Shown here in pieces: positions 51,976 to 63,107 of a stretch of 64,000 nucleotides of DNA. The DNA lies in assembly GCF_017352375.1 (NCBI RefSeq), contig NZ_JAFEVR010000004.1, positions 1,240,001 through 1,304,000 on the forward strand. Direction: 5' to 3'. Each line of letters starts with the position of its first letter. Positions within the stretch are counted from its first letter, which is position 1. The translations under genes and the position numbers were made by a program. The notes beneath the pieces are model-generated. The model made no database searches and was not told the DNA's origin. It saw nothing but the letters and a program-made list of their open reading frames with translations. The DNA is from Mycolicibacterium sp. S2-37 (GTDB lineage: Bacteria; Actinomycetota; Actinomycetes; Mycobacteriales; Mycobacteriaceae).

Positions 51976-52448
51976 TACAGCAGTGAGTGCACGCGTTCCA
52001 CCTGCGGAATGTCGTGGAACTCCAGCGGATCCTGGGCCGCCGACTCGATGATCAGCGTTCCGGTGCGCAGCATCCGGTCCAGGAGGCCGTGCCGGAACTC
52101 GACGCTGTTGATCCGCGCGAGCGGAATGTCGATACCCGAGCGGGTGACCAGACCGTGGCGGTACATGACGCGCCGGTCGGTGAGCACGAAGTGGGTGGTC
52201 CACCAGTTGAGGAACGGCCACACCGCGAGCCAGCCGACCAGCACCAGCCAGATCACCGACACGACGAGGAAGACGACGTTCTTGGCGGTCGTCTCCCAAT
52301 CGAGCGTGTTGACGTAGCCGGCGACGAAGGCGGCGGCCGCACTGGCCAGCAGCAACACCAAGATCGGACCGATCAGCCGCCCCCAGTGCGGATGCCGGTG
52401 CAACACCACCTGTTCGCCCCTGGCCAGCACGTTCTCGGGATATCCCAC
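51930..52448 (-). CDS. Bacterial PH domain membrane protein (Rv3278c-like)
   Basis: This 172-residue protein has two N-terminal membrane helices (about 25-45 and 58-80) and a bacterial PH-like domain (THFVLTDRRVMYRHGLVTRSGIDIPLARINSVEFRHGLLDRMLRTGTLIIESA). The function is unknown. The start is GTG 52448. The C-terminal tail GSEESSS lies within the overlap with the GtrA-like gene on the other strand. Confidence 0.87.
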   Translation of the reverse strand: MGYPENVLARGEQVVLHRHPHWGRLIGPILVLLLASAAAAFVAGYVNTLDWETTAKNVVFLVVSVIWLVLVGWLAVWPFLNWWTTHFVLTDRRVMYRHGLVTRSGIDIPLARINSVEFRHGLLDRMLRTGTLIIESAAQDPLEFHDIPQVERVHSLLYHEVFDTLGSEESSS

Positions 52449-52491
52449 GGCAGCACTCTACTGAGCAGACCAGTCCCGGTGGTGATCTTGG

Positions 52492-53982
52492 TCAGTACGC
52501 GCCGGAGGGCCGCATCATCGCCCTGACCGTCTTCAACGCGATGAGCAGATCCGAGATCATCGACCAGTTCTCCACGTAGAAGAGGTCAAGACGGACCGAA
52601 TCGTCCCAGGACAGATCTGACCGGCCGCTGACCTGCCACAGTCCGGTGATCCCCGGGCGCACCAGCAGCCGGCGCCGGACGTGGTCGTCGTAGGTGCGCA
52701 CCTCGCTGGCCAGCGGAGGCCGTGGTCCGACAACGCTCATATCGTGCTTGAGCACATTGATGAACTGCGGTAGTTCGTCGATGCTGTACTTGCGCAGCAC
52801 CCGGCCGACCTGGGTGACCCGCGGATCGTCACGGATCTTGAACAGCACCCCACCGTCGCATTCATTGAGGTCTGCCAGGTCGGCGACCGATCTGTCTGCG
52901 CCGTTGCACATGGTGCGGAACTTGATCATCTCGAAGGGCCGACCGTCGAGGCCGATGCGCTCCGAGCGGTAGAAGATCGGACCCCGGCTGGTGGTCTTCA
53001 CGGCGATGGCCACCGCCACGAGCAGAGGCAGACCGAACAGCAGGACCGACCCGGAGAAGACGAGGTCGAAGAGCCGCTTCTGGAATCGCTTGGCGCCGTT
53101 GTACTGCGGCTTCTCGACGTGAATGAGCGGCAGGCCGGCGACCGGACGCATCAGCAGGCGCGGACCCGCCACATCGACCACGCCGGGTGCGACCAAGAGG
53201 TCGACGTCGATTCCCTCGAGTTCCCAGGACAGGTCGCGCATTCCGCGCCCGTCCATCCGCTCCGTCGCGGCAACGGCCACAGCGTGGCTGCCGGTGGCGA
53301 GGACGGCTCGGACGACGTTCGTCTCGTCGCCGAAGGTAGGGATGGACACTCCGCCGGGAACCTCGATGGCCGGCCTGGAGAACCCACTCGGGACACACGC
53401 ACCGACGACTTCGTACTCCGAGTTCGATTCGCGCGTCAACGATTTGGCGAGATCACGGATCGCATGGGGGTTGCCGACCACCAGCAGGCGGGTGATACAG
53501 CGACCGTACTTCGCGCGTTGGGACGCGATGGCGCGCCGCACGAACCACCGGAACACGAACAGGAACACGATGCCGACGGGCAGCGCGATCATCAGATAAC
53601 CGCGAGCGATCTCCAGCTTGAACAGCATCGAGATGATGGCCACCGCGCCGAAGGTGGACAGTGTCGCCAGCCAGACCCGCCGATACTCCTCAGTACCCGA
53701 ACCGATGATGCGGGGCGAACGGGCCCGGTTGATCGAGAGCGCCAGCATCCATCCGACGGCGATGGCGACCGAGACAATGGAGTAGTCACTGGCCTGATAG
53801 GAGATTCCGGCGCCGGGGAGGATTCCGAATCGCAGCCATTGCGCGAAGCCGACCGCCAGCGCGACACCGACAGTATCCACGGCGATCAACCGACGCGAAT
53901 AGGTGCGCTGCCACAGCGGTACTGCGTTGGGCTTCGGGAGTGGCTTTGCTGCCGCGTCTTCCCGATCCTCGAGCAATGTCAT
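52492..53982 (-). CDS. Polyprenyl glycosylphosphotransferase (exopolysaccharide initiation, WcaJ-like)
   Basis: This 496-residue enzyme has four N-terminal membrane helices, a nucleotide-binding-like middle region (RLLVVGNPHAIRDLAKSL) and a fifth helix (LVFSGSVLLFGLPLLVAVAIAV). The C-terminal sugar-transferase domain has GPIFYRSERIGLDGRPFEMI, KFRTM, RKYSIDELPQFINVL, MSVVGPRPPL and RPGITGLWQVSGRSDLSW. It should load a sugar-1-phosphate on polyprenyl phosphate to start a polysaccharide. It is not in the tuberculosis order here. The ATG 53982 sits 5 bases after a run of seven Gs serving as ribosome site. Confidence 0.9.
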   Translation of the reverse strand: MTLLEDREDAAAKPLPKPNAVPLWQRTYSRRLIAVDTVGVALAVGFAQWLRFGILPGAGISYQASDYSIVSVAIAVGWMLALSINRARSPRIIGSGTEEYRRVWLATLSTFGAVAIISMLFKLEIARGYLMIALPVGIVFLFVFRWFVRRAIASQRAKYGRCITRLLVVGNPHAIRDLAKSLTRESNSEYEVVGACVPSGFSRPAIEVPGGVSIPTFGDETNVVRAVLATGSHAVAVAATERMDGRGMRDLSWELEGIDVDLLVAPGVVDVAGPRLLMRPVAGLPLIHVEKPQYNGAKRFQKRLFDLVFSGSVLLFGLPLLVAVAIAVKTTSRGPIFYRSERIGLDGRPFEMIKFRTMCNGADRSVADLADLNECDGGVLFKIRDDPRVTQVGRVLRKYSIDELPQFINVLKHDMSVVGPRPPLASEVRTYDDHVRRRLLVRPGITGLWQVSGRSDLSWDDSVRLDLFYVENWSMISDLLIALKTVRAMMRPSGAY

Positions 53983-56110
<2,128 letters not shown>

Positions 56111-56135
56111 TCCGGCCGGCAGAGGAGCTACACAC

Positions 56136-56414
56136 ATGTCGCAGGACACCGACATCACCGAGGTCAGCGATCATCGTCAGCTGACCATCGACCTACCGGC
56201 TCCGCCGGATCCGCACATCCACATCGTCAAGGGCGCGCCCACCGACGAGGAGGTCGCGGCGCTGGCCGCAGTGCTGGCCGGCGCCGGCGGCGGCCACAGC
56301 GAACCCGGCCCGCAGGAGTTCAACCCCTGGGGTCACCCGGTGGACAAGCTGCGATACGACATCTCGAGTTGGCAGCGGGTGACGCTCCTGGAGCGCACCC
56401 ACATGCGGCGATGA
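56136..56414 (+). CDS. accE5: Acyl-CoA carboxylase epsilon subunit
   Basis: This 92-residue protein ends in the conserved epsilon segment ([23 protein letters not shown] ... [28 protein letters not shown]) that binds and activates the AccA3-AccD5 complex. It is much shorter than tuberculosis AccE5 (about 177 residues), which carries a longer N-terminal extension. Start ATG 56136 has AGAGGAG upstream. Its TGA overlaps the first micro-ORF as ATGA. Confidence 0.93.
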   Translation: MSQDTDITEVSDHRQLTIDLPAPPDPHIHIVKGAPTDEEVAALAAVLAGAGGGHSEPGPQEFNPWGHPVDKLRYDISSWQRVTLLERTHMRR

Positions 56415-56446
56415 GCGCTTGCGCGAAGAGCAGAACGGGCAGATGA
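56411..56446 (+). CDS. Micro-ORF 1, [11 protein letters not shown]
   Basis: This 11-codon frame starts at the ATG overlapping the accE5 stop (ATGA at 56411-56414) and stops at 56444-56446, overlapping the ATG of micro-ORF 2. No family is recognised. It may serve only as a translational relay that carries ribosomes from accE5 to maf. Confidence 0.35.
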   Translation: MSACAKSRTGR

Positions 56447-56474
56447 GCGCTTGCGCGAAGAGCAGAACGGGCAG
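56411..56474 (+). repeat. Perfect 32-base tandem duplication between accE5 and maf
   Basis: Bases 56411-56442 and 56443-56474 are identical (starting ATGAGCGCTTGCGCG, ending GAACGGGCAG). A third copy would begin with ATGA, which is where maf starts (56475). Because 32 is not a multiple of three, each copy moves the reading frame on and recreates an ATGA overlap. Confidence 0.95.
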
Positions 56475-56478
56475 ATGA
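56443..56478 (+). CDS. Micro-ORF 2, identical [11 protein letters not shown]
   Basis: This is the duplicate of micro-ORF 1, in the next frame. It starts at the ATGA overlap 56443-56446 and stops at 56476-56478, overlapping the maf start codon (ATGA, 56475-56478). Its existence depends on the 32-base duplication. Confidence 0.35.
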   Translation: MSACAKSRTGR

Positions 56479-57113
56479 CGCGGCTGGTTCTGGCCTCCGC
56501 GTCGTCCGGTCGGCTGCGGGTGCTCCGCAACGCCGGTGTCGAACCTCTCGTCATCGTCTCGGGCGTCGATGAGGACGCGATCATCGCCGCGCTCGGCGCC
56601 GACGCGCAGCCCGACCAGGTGGTGTGCGCACTCGCCGCGGCCAAGGCCGCCGACGTGGTCGACCGGTTGCCCGTGGATGTGGCAGCCGACGCTGTCGTCA
56701 TCGGGTGCGATTCCATGCTCCGGCTGGACGGCCGGTTGAGCGGCAAGCCGGGAACTCGTGCCGCCGCACGGGCGCAATGGCAGCTGATGGCGGGCCGCAC
56801 GGGCGAGCTGTACACCGGGCACGCAGTCGTGCGCGTCAACGGCGGGAGCGCCGCGGCGCGGGAACTCGAGGCGGCCGTCACGCGGGTGCGCTTCGGCGAG
56901 CCGTCTGCCGAGGACCTGACCGAATACGTCGCCAGCGGCGAACCCCTCGGCGTGGCGGGTGCGTTCACGCTGGATGGCCTCGGCGGCTGGTTCGTCGACG
57001 GCATCGACGGCGACCCGTCCAATGTCGTCGGCCTCAGCCTGCCCCTGGTGCGTCGGATGCTGGCCCGGGTGGGCGTCGCGGTGCCACGGCTGTGGTCGTC
57101 CGCTCCTGCCTGA
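56475..57113 (+). CDS. maf: Maf family nucleotide pyrophosphatase
   Basis: This 212-residue protein is in the position of Rv3282. Maf enzymes hydrolyse noncanonical or modified nucleoside triphosphates. It begins [21 protein letters not shown] and has [28 protein letters not shown] and [33 protein letters not shown]. The ATG 56475 lies at the end of the tandem repeat. The ribosome site is weak (GGGCAG), which fits coupling to upstream translation. Confidence 0.93.
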   Translation: MTRLVLASASSGRLRVLRNAGVEPLVIVSGVDEDAIIAALGADAQPDQVVCALAAAKAADVVDRLPVDVAADAVVIGCDSMLRLDGRLSGKPGTRAAARAQWQLMAGRTGELYTGHAVVRVNGGSAAARELEAAVTRVRFGEPSAEDLTEYVASGEPLGVAGAFTLDGLGGWFVDGIDGDPSNVVGLSLPLVRRMLARVGVAVPRLWSSAPA

Positions 57114-57145
57114 GCCATCCTGAACTGGGCGGTAGGCTCACAGAT

Positions 57146-58042
57146 GTGCCGCTGCCACCAGATCCCAGCCCCAAACTCCAGGACTACGCCCACCCCGAAC
57201 GGCTGGTGACGTCCGACTGGCTGGCCAGCAATCTCGGCCGCCCCGGGCTGGCCATCGTGGAGTCGGACGAGGACGTCCTGCTCTACGACACCGGCCACAT
57301 CCCGGGCGCGGTGAAGATCGACTGGCACGTCGACCTGAACGACCCGAGCGTGCGCGACTACATCGACGGGGAACAGTTCGCCGAGTTGATGAACCGCAAG
57401 GGCATCTCGCGCGATGACACCGTGGTGATCTACGGCGACAAGAGCAACTGGTGGGCGGCCTACGCCCTGTGGGTGTTCACGCTTTTCGGCCATCCGGACG
57501 TCCGGCTGCTCGACGGCGGCCGCGATCTGTGGATCTCCGACGGCCGCGACACCACGCTCGACGTGCCGAACAAGCAGTCCACCGGCTATCCCGTGGTGCA
57601 ACGCGACGATGCGCCTATCCGCGCCTTCCGTGAGGACGTCCTCGGCATCCTGGGCACCCAGCCGCTCATCGACGTGCGGTCACCGGCGGAGTACACCGGC
57701 GAGCGCACCCACATGCCCGACTACCCCGAGGAGGGTGCGTTGCGCGGCGGTCACATCCCGACCGCTCGCTCGATCCCGTGGGGCAAGTCCGCGAGAGACA
57801 ACGGGCAGTTCCGCAGCCGTGCCGAACTGGAGGAGCTCTACAGCTTCCTGTCCCCCGATGACCGCACCGTCGTCTATTGCCGTATCGGCGAGCGGTCCAG
57901 CCACACCTGGTTCGTGCTGACCCACCTGCTCGGCCTGCCGGGTGTGCGCAACTACGACGGTTCGTGGACGGAGTGGGGCAACGCGGTCCGGGTGCCGGTC
58001 GCCGTCGGCCCGGATCCGGGCGAGGCCCCCGGCACCGCATGA
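57146..58042 (+). CDS. sseA: Thiosulfate/3-mercaptopyruvate sulfurtransferase SseA
   Basis: This 298-residue protein has two rhodanese domains. The C-terminal domain carries the active cysteine C245 in [14 protein letters not shown]; the N-terminal one ([17 protein letters not shown]) has no cysteine, as usual. The start GTG 57146 ([21 protein letters not shown]) follows TAGGCT by 7 bases, so the gene may have its own leaderless start. It is coupled to sufE by ATGA. Confidence 0.93.
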   Translation: MPLPPDPSPKLQDYAHPERLVTSDWLASNLGRPGLAIVESDEDVLLYDTGHIPGAVKIDWHVDLNDPSVRDYIDGEQFAELMNRKGISRDDTVVIYGDKSNWWAAYALWVFTLFGHPDVRLLDGGRDLWISDGRDTTLDVPNKQSTGYPVVQRDDAPIRAFREDVLGILGTQPLIDVRSPAEYTGERTHMPDYPEEGALRGGHIPTARSIPWGKSARDNGQFRSRAELEELYSFLSPDDRTVVYCRIGERSSHTWFVLTHLLGLPGVRNYDGSWTEWGNAVRVPVAVGPDPGEAPGTA

Positions 58043-58473
58043 CGATGCCGGGCGCCCTGGCCGAGGTGGTGTCGGAGTTCCAGGAGGTGGAGGGCCAGGA
58101 CAAGCTCCGGCTGCTCCTCGAATTCGCCGACGAACTGCCAGCACTGCCCGCCGACCTCGAGGAGGCGGCGATGGAACCTGTACCGGAATGTCAGTCGCCG
58201 CTGTTCTTGCGCGTCGACGACAGCGACCGCGACCGGGTGCGGCTGTACTTCAGCGCACCGGCCGAAGCGCCGACCACGCGTGGCTTCGCGGCCATCCTCG
58301 CCACCGGACTGGACAGCCAGCCGGCGGCAGACATCCTGGCCGTCCCCGACGACTTCTACACCGAACTGGGGCTCGCGGCGCTCATCAGCCCGCTGCGACT
58401 GCGCGGGATGTCGGCGATGCTGACCCGCATCAAGCGGCGCCTCAGCGAGGCACCGCCGCACCCGGCAGGATAA
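58039..58473 (+). CDS. sufE: SufE-like sulfur acceptor
   Basis: This 144-residue protein has the SufE fold with the sulfur-accepting cysteine C51 in [12 protein letters not shown]. It probably takes persulfide sulfur from a donor such as SseA, whose gene overlaps it by 4 bases, for iron-sulfur cluster or thiol metabolism. A 13-base palindrome (AACTCC-C-GGAGTT, 58472-58484) overlaps the stop codon and may form a weak terminator. Confidence 0.92.
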   Translation: MTMPGALAEVVSEFQEVEGQDKLRLLLEFADELPALPADLEEAAMEPVPECQSPLFLRVDDSDRDRVRLYFSAPAEAPTTRGFAAILATGLDSQPAADILAVPDDFYTELGLAALISPLRLRGMSAMLTRIKRRLSEAPPHPAG

Positions 58474-58617
58474 CTCCCGGAGTTTGCTGTGACCCGTCGT
58501 CGGCGCAGCAGATGCACCGTGCAGCCGATACCGAACAGGGCGCGCGACTGCGCTGACAGTTTCGGGAGCTAACCGCGCACCAGCTATCGGCTAATGCCAT
58601 CATGATCATATTCACTG

Positions 58618-59445
58618 GTGAAAGCTGATTCATATACACTTCAGCAAATGGTCGAGACGTACAGGCGACGCCACAGCGGCTCCATTGCCGACAACCTCGC
58701 GAGCCGTGTCGGTCAGATCAAGAACGATCTTGAGCGAGACGGGCTTGTTCGCCTCAGCGGGGTGGTCCCTGCGGAGTGGCTGGCCGCCGCGCGGGCAGAT
58801 GTCGACGCCTACCTCGCCGACCATGGCTCGGGCGAACACAGCCTGGTCGACACCGACCGCTGGGAATGTCCCACGATCTCGGAACTGGCCCTCGACGAAC
58901 GCGTCGAGTCCTTCCTGCATTCACTGGCGGGATTCCGGCCGAACGCCGACCAGGGATATGCCGGATATCGACAACGCGTGCTGCGCATCCTCGACGGCTC
59001 GGCGGTCGACTCCCCGCCCTTCGACTGGCACTACGACGCCAACGCGGTGACCATGCTCGTCCCCATCGTCATTCCCGATGACGGATCGGGTCACGTGGCG
59101 CTGTTCCCCGACCATCGCCCTCATCGGCGCTGGGCGACGCTCAGCGCGGCTGAACGGCTCCTGGTGCACAACTCGGTGTACGGACGCCGGCTACGGCGGC
59201 GCTACCAGAGCGACCCGTCCAGCTTCACCCTACGACTCACGCCCGGCGACGCCTATCTGTTCCGTGGCTACCGGTCGTTGCACGCCACCCTGCCCTGGCC
59301 GTCGGACACCCTGCGGGTGACCCTGCTGCTCCAGTACGGCCACCCCTACGGGCCGGAGGGTCACCTCCTGCAGGCGGTACGGGCTCGGCGACAGTCGATG
59401 CGCAAGCGGCGATCGGACGATCAGCCGACCACTCCCGCAGGCTGA
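58618..59445 (+). CDS. Phytanoyl-CoA dioxygenase-like Fe(II)/2-oxoglutarate oxygenase
   Basis: This protein of up to 275 residues has a double-stranded beta-helix core: iron ligands in WHYDAN (HxD) and the distal histidine in YRSLHATLPW, with a 2-oxoglutarate-binding arginine likely in TLRVTLLLQYG. The N-terminus LERDGLVRLSGVVPAEWLAAARADVDAYL is typical of phytanoyl-CoA hydroxylase relatives. The substrate is unknown. The GTG 58618 gives the longest form; ATG 58648 is an equally good start. It is an insertion between sufE and accA3, and its first 60 bases are AT-rich unlike the neighbours. Confidence 0.8.
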   Translation: MKADSYTLQQMVETYRRRHSGSIADNLASRVGQIKNDLERDGLVRLSGVVPAEWLAAARADVDAYLADHGSGEHSLVDTDRWECPTISELALDERVESFLHSLAGFRPNADQGYAGYRQRVLRILDGSAVDSPPFDWHYDANAVTMLVPIVIPDDGSGHVALFPDHRPHRRWATLSAAERLLVHNSVYGRRLRRRYQSDPSSFTLRLTPGDAYLFRGYRSLHATLPWPSDTLRVTLLLQYGHPYGPEGHLLQAVRARRQSMRKRRSDDQPTTPAG

Positions 59446-59535
59446 CCGAACCTACTCATCGGTAACCGGCACCGGTTGGCCGGGTCTTCAGGCGTGCCGC
59501 ATAAACTCCCCGATAGTTTCTCAAGACGTTCTTAA

Positions 59536-61371
<1,836 letters not shown>

Positions 61372-61387
61372 CTCCTGCAGGACCGAT

Positions 61388-61427
61388 GATCCGGCGCAGC
61401 CCCCACGGGGCTGCGCCGGATCCTTTT
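61388..61427 (+). terminator. Strong intrinsic terminator after accA3
   Basis: GATCCGGCGCAGCCCC (61388-61403) pairs perfectly with GGGGCTGCGCCGGATC (61407-61422) around a CAC loop and is followed by CTTTT. It begins 16 bases after the accA3 stop. Confidence 0.93.
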
Positions 61428-61943
61428 GCGCCCCGCCCGTCGCCGCACCCTGCCGCTCACCGACGCACGGTGATGTTGCTGCGGCTCTCAGGTTGACCGG
61501 CTGTCGGCCCATCCGCGTGTATCCGGTCCGCGTTCGCTTTTGTCGCCCACCCCTGGGTGCAGGGATCGAGTCAGCAAAGCTCAATCACGCGAAGTCGGCC
61601 CACCCCGGCTTTACGCCTGTCAATTGTTGCCGTGACGCGCCACACGTACGCACGGACCCGGACCCGGGTTACCGCGCATGGCGTTGTCGACACACGCCGC
61701 TGAACACCGCACTACCGCTGGGCACAAGCACTTTCGTCGGCCCGAGCGGCATCCCGGTGGCCTGCGACGGTGCCGGCCACCGTGCCTCTAAGCAGCTGGG
61801 CGGGACGCCGCCAGCTGTGACGACATCTTTGCCAGATCAATCCTCACCCCCACCCGTTGCAAGCCCAGCGAACTCCGGACGCAGGTCATTCGTTGCGAGT
61901 CGCCCGGCCTTTGACGTTAGTGTCAATTTGGTCCGACGATCAG
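61428..61943. other. 516-base gene-free stretch
   Basis: Between the accA3 terminator and the small-RNA candidate I see no gene on either strand: the open frames lack family features, ribosome sites and the usual codon pattern. TTGAC-GTTAGT-GTCAA (61911-61926) is an inverted repeat that could be a regulator site. Confidence 0.55.
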
Positions 61944-62072
61944 TTGTTGCTCAGCTTCTTCTCATGTACAGTTTGCTACACAGATCGAAAGGCCAGAGGC
62001 GCGAAAGGGACATTCGCCTCGCCTTTGGGGGGAGCGGCCCCGCTTCTCCGGCCATGCCGGAGGGGCGGGGCC
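61944..62072 (+). ncRNA. Candidate small RNA with its own promoter and two hairpins
   Basis: TTGTTG (61944-61949) and TACAGT (61967-61972) are 17 bases apart, predicting a start near 61979. The transcript would fold into a first hairpin, AAAGGC-CA-GAGGCG (61988-62001) with CGCCTCGCCTTT (62015-62026). A second, very stable hairpin at 62036-62072 would end a transcript of about 95 bases. The RNA would run antisense towards the alcohol dehydrogenase gene but stop 21 bases before it. This is a structural inference only. Confidence 0.35.
62036..62072. terminator. GC-rich hairpin, probable bidirectional terminator
   Basis: GGCCCCGC and CTCCGGC on the left pair with GCCGGAG and GCGGGGCC on the right (17 pairs including two G-U) around a CAT loop. 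On the minus strand it lies 22 bases after the alcohol dehydrogenase stop, so it ends that transcript. It may also end a + strand small RNA. Confidence 0.7.
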
Positions 62073-62093
62073 ACCACCGTTTCCGGGTCGGTA

Positions 62094-63107
62094 TCAAGGG
62101 GCCACCGCAGCGCGCAGCGTGCCGGACGGTGGAGCCGTCAACACCGCTTCCAGCCCATGGAGCGGAACGGGATCCGACACCAGCTCGCGCCACGGGTAAT
62201 CGCACCGGGTCCGGTCCAGGAAGCCCAGCGCTTCCCGGAGGTGACGCGGCTCGTAGTTGTGCACACCGGTGATCGTCAACCATCGGCGCACCACCGTCTC
62301 CGGATCCACCGGCAGTGCCGGACCAGGAGACACCGACCCCCCGAGCACCAGCACACCGCCGACGTCGAGGCGGGCCAGTGCCGCGGACACGGCGGACGTC
62401 GCTCCCGAGAAGTCGATGGCGACGTCGACCGGCCCCCCAGGGTCCGCCATCGCACCGAATCGGGTGGCCGTCACGATCCGGCCGACGTCCAGGTCGGTGA
62501 TCTGCACGTGTGCGCCTGCCGCGGCGCACACCGCTGCCGCCGTCACGCCGAGCATCCCCGCGCCGCAGACCAGGACCCGGCGGCCGGTCAGCTCTCCCGC
62601 CGCCTCCACGGTGGCCATGACCGTGGCGGTGGCACACCCCGCGGGCGCGGCCACCCTGTCGTCCAGGCCCTCCGGAACGCGTTCGATCGTCACGCCGACG
62701 GGAAGCACGACGTGCTCGGCATAGGCGCCCGACAGCGGCCAGTCGCCCTCGAACGACTCGTGACCGACCTTTCGCACCACCTCGCATTTCGCGGTGCGCC
62801 CCGCCCGGCAGCGGGTACAGCGCCCGCACGACGCGGTCACCGACCACACCACGCGGTCCCCGATCGCAAGCCCCGGATGAGCGCCGGGGTGGACGACGTC
62901 GCCGACGGCCTCATGGCCGAGCACCGAGGGTCGCGGGCCGGGGCGACGCCCCGCGACCGTGTGCAGATCGCTGCCGCAGACGGTTGCCAGCCGTACCCGC
63001 ACCAGCGCGGCGTCTCCACCCGGCCCCGGCAGCGGTACCTCGCGCAGCTCGACACCGGCACCGGTCCAGATTGCGACCCTCGTCAGACCAGGCGCGACCG
63101 GATCCAC
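62094..63107 (-). CDS. Zinc-dependent alcohol dehydrogenase, phosphonate-locus type
   Basis: This 337-residue medium-chain dehydrogenase has the catalytic zinc site (ATVCGSDLHTVAGRRPGPRP, then GHEAVG), the structural zinc cysteines (SCGRCTRCRAGRTAKC) and the NAD loop VLVCGAGMLGVTAAAV. The CGSDLHTVAGRR pattern and the adjacent PhnE permease fit the subfamily associated with phosphonate catabolism, which may oxidise a phosphonate-derived alcohol. The start GTG 63107 overlaps the permease end by 25 bases, so the two are coupled. Confidence 0.82.
   Translation of the reverse strand: MDPVAPGLTRVAIWTGAGVELREVPLPGPGGDAALVRVRLATVCGSDLHTVAGRRPGPRPSVLGHEAVGDVVHPGAHPGLAIGDRVVWSVTASCGRCTRCRAGRTAKCEVVRKVGHESFEGDWPLSGAYAEHVVLPVGVTIERVPEGLDDRVAAPAGCATATVMATVEAAGELTGRRVLVCGAGMLGVTAAAVCAAAGAHVQITDLDVGRIVTATRFGAMADPGGPVDVAIDFSGATSAVSAALARLDVGGVLVLGGSVSPGPALPVDPETVVRRWLTITGVHNYEPRHLREALGFLDRTRCDYPWRELVSDPVPLHGLEAVLTAPPSGTLRAAVAP

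Noticed and set aside
61428..61943. c-di-AMP (ydaO-type) riboswitch or a resuscitation-factor gene
   Set aside because: A CCGACAGC word on the minus strand resembles the riboswitch end, but the other conserved blocks are missing and no suitable gene lies downstream on that strand.
61493..62272. Long + strand open frame after accA3
   Set aside because: It has no family resemblance, no ribosome site, runs through a hairpin and ends antisense to the dehydrogenase gene.
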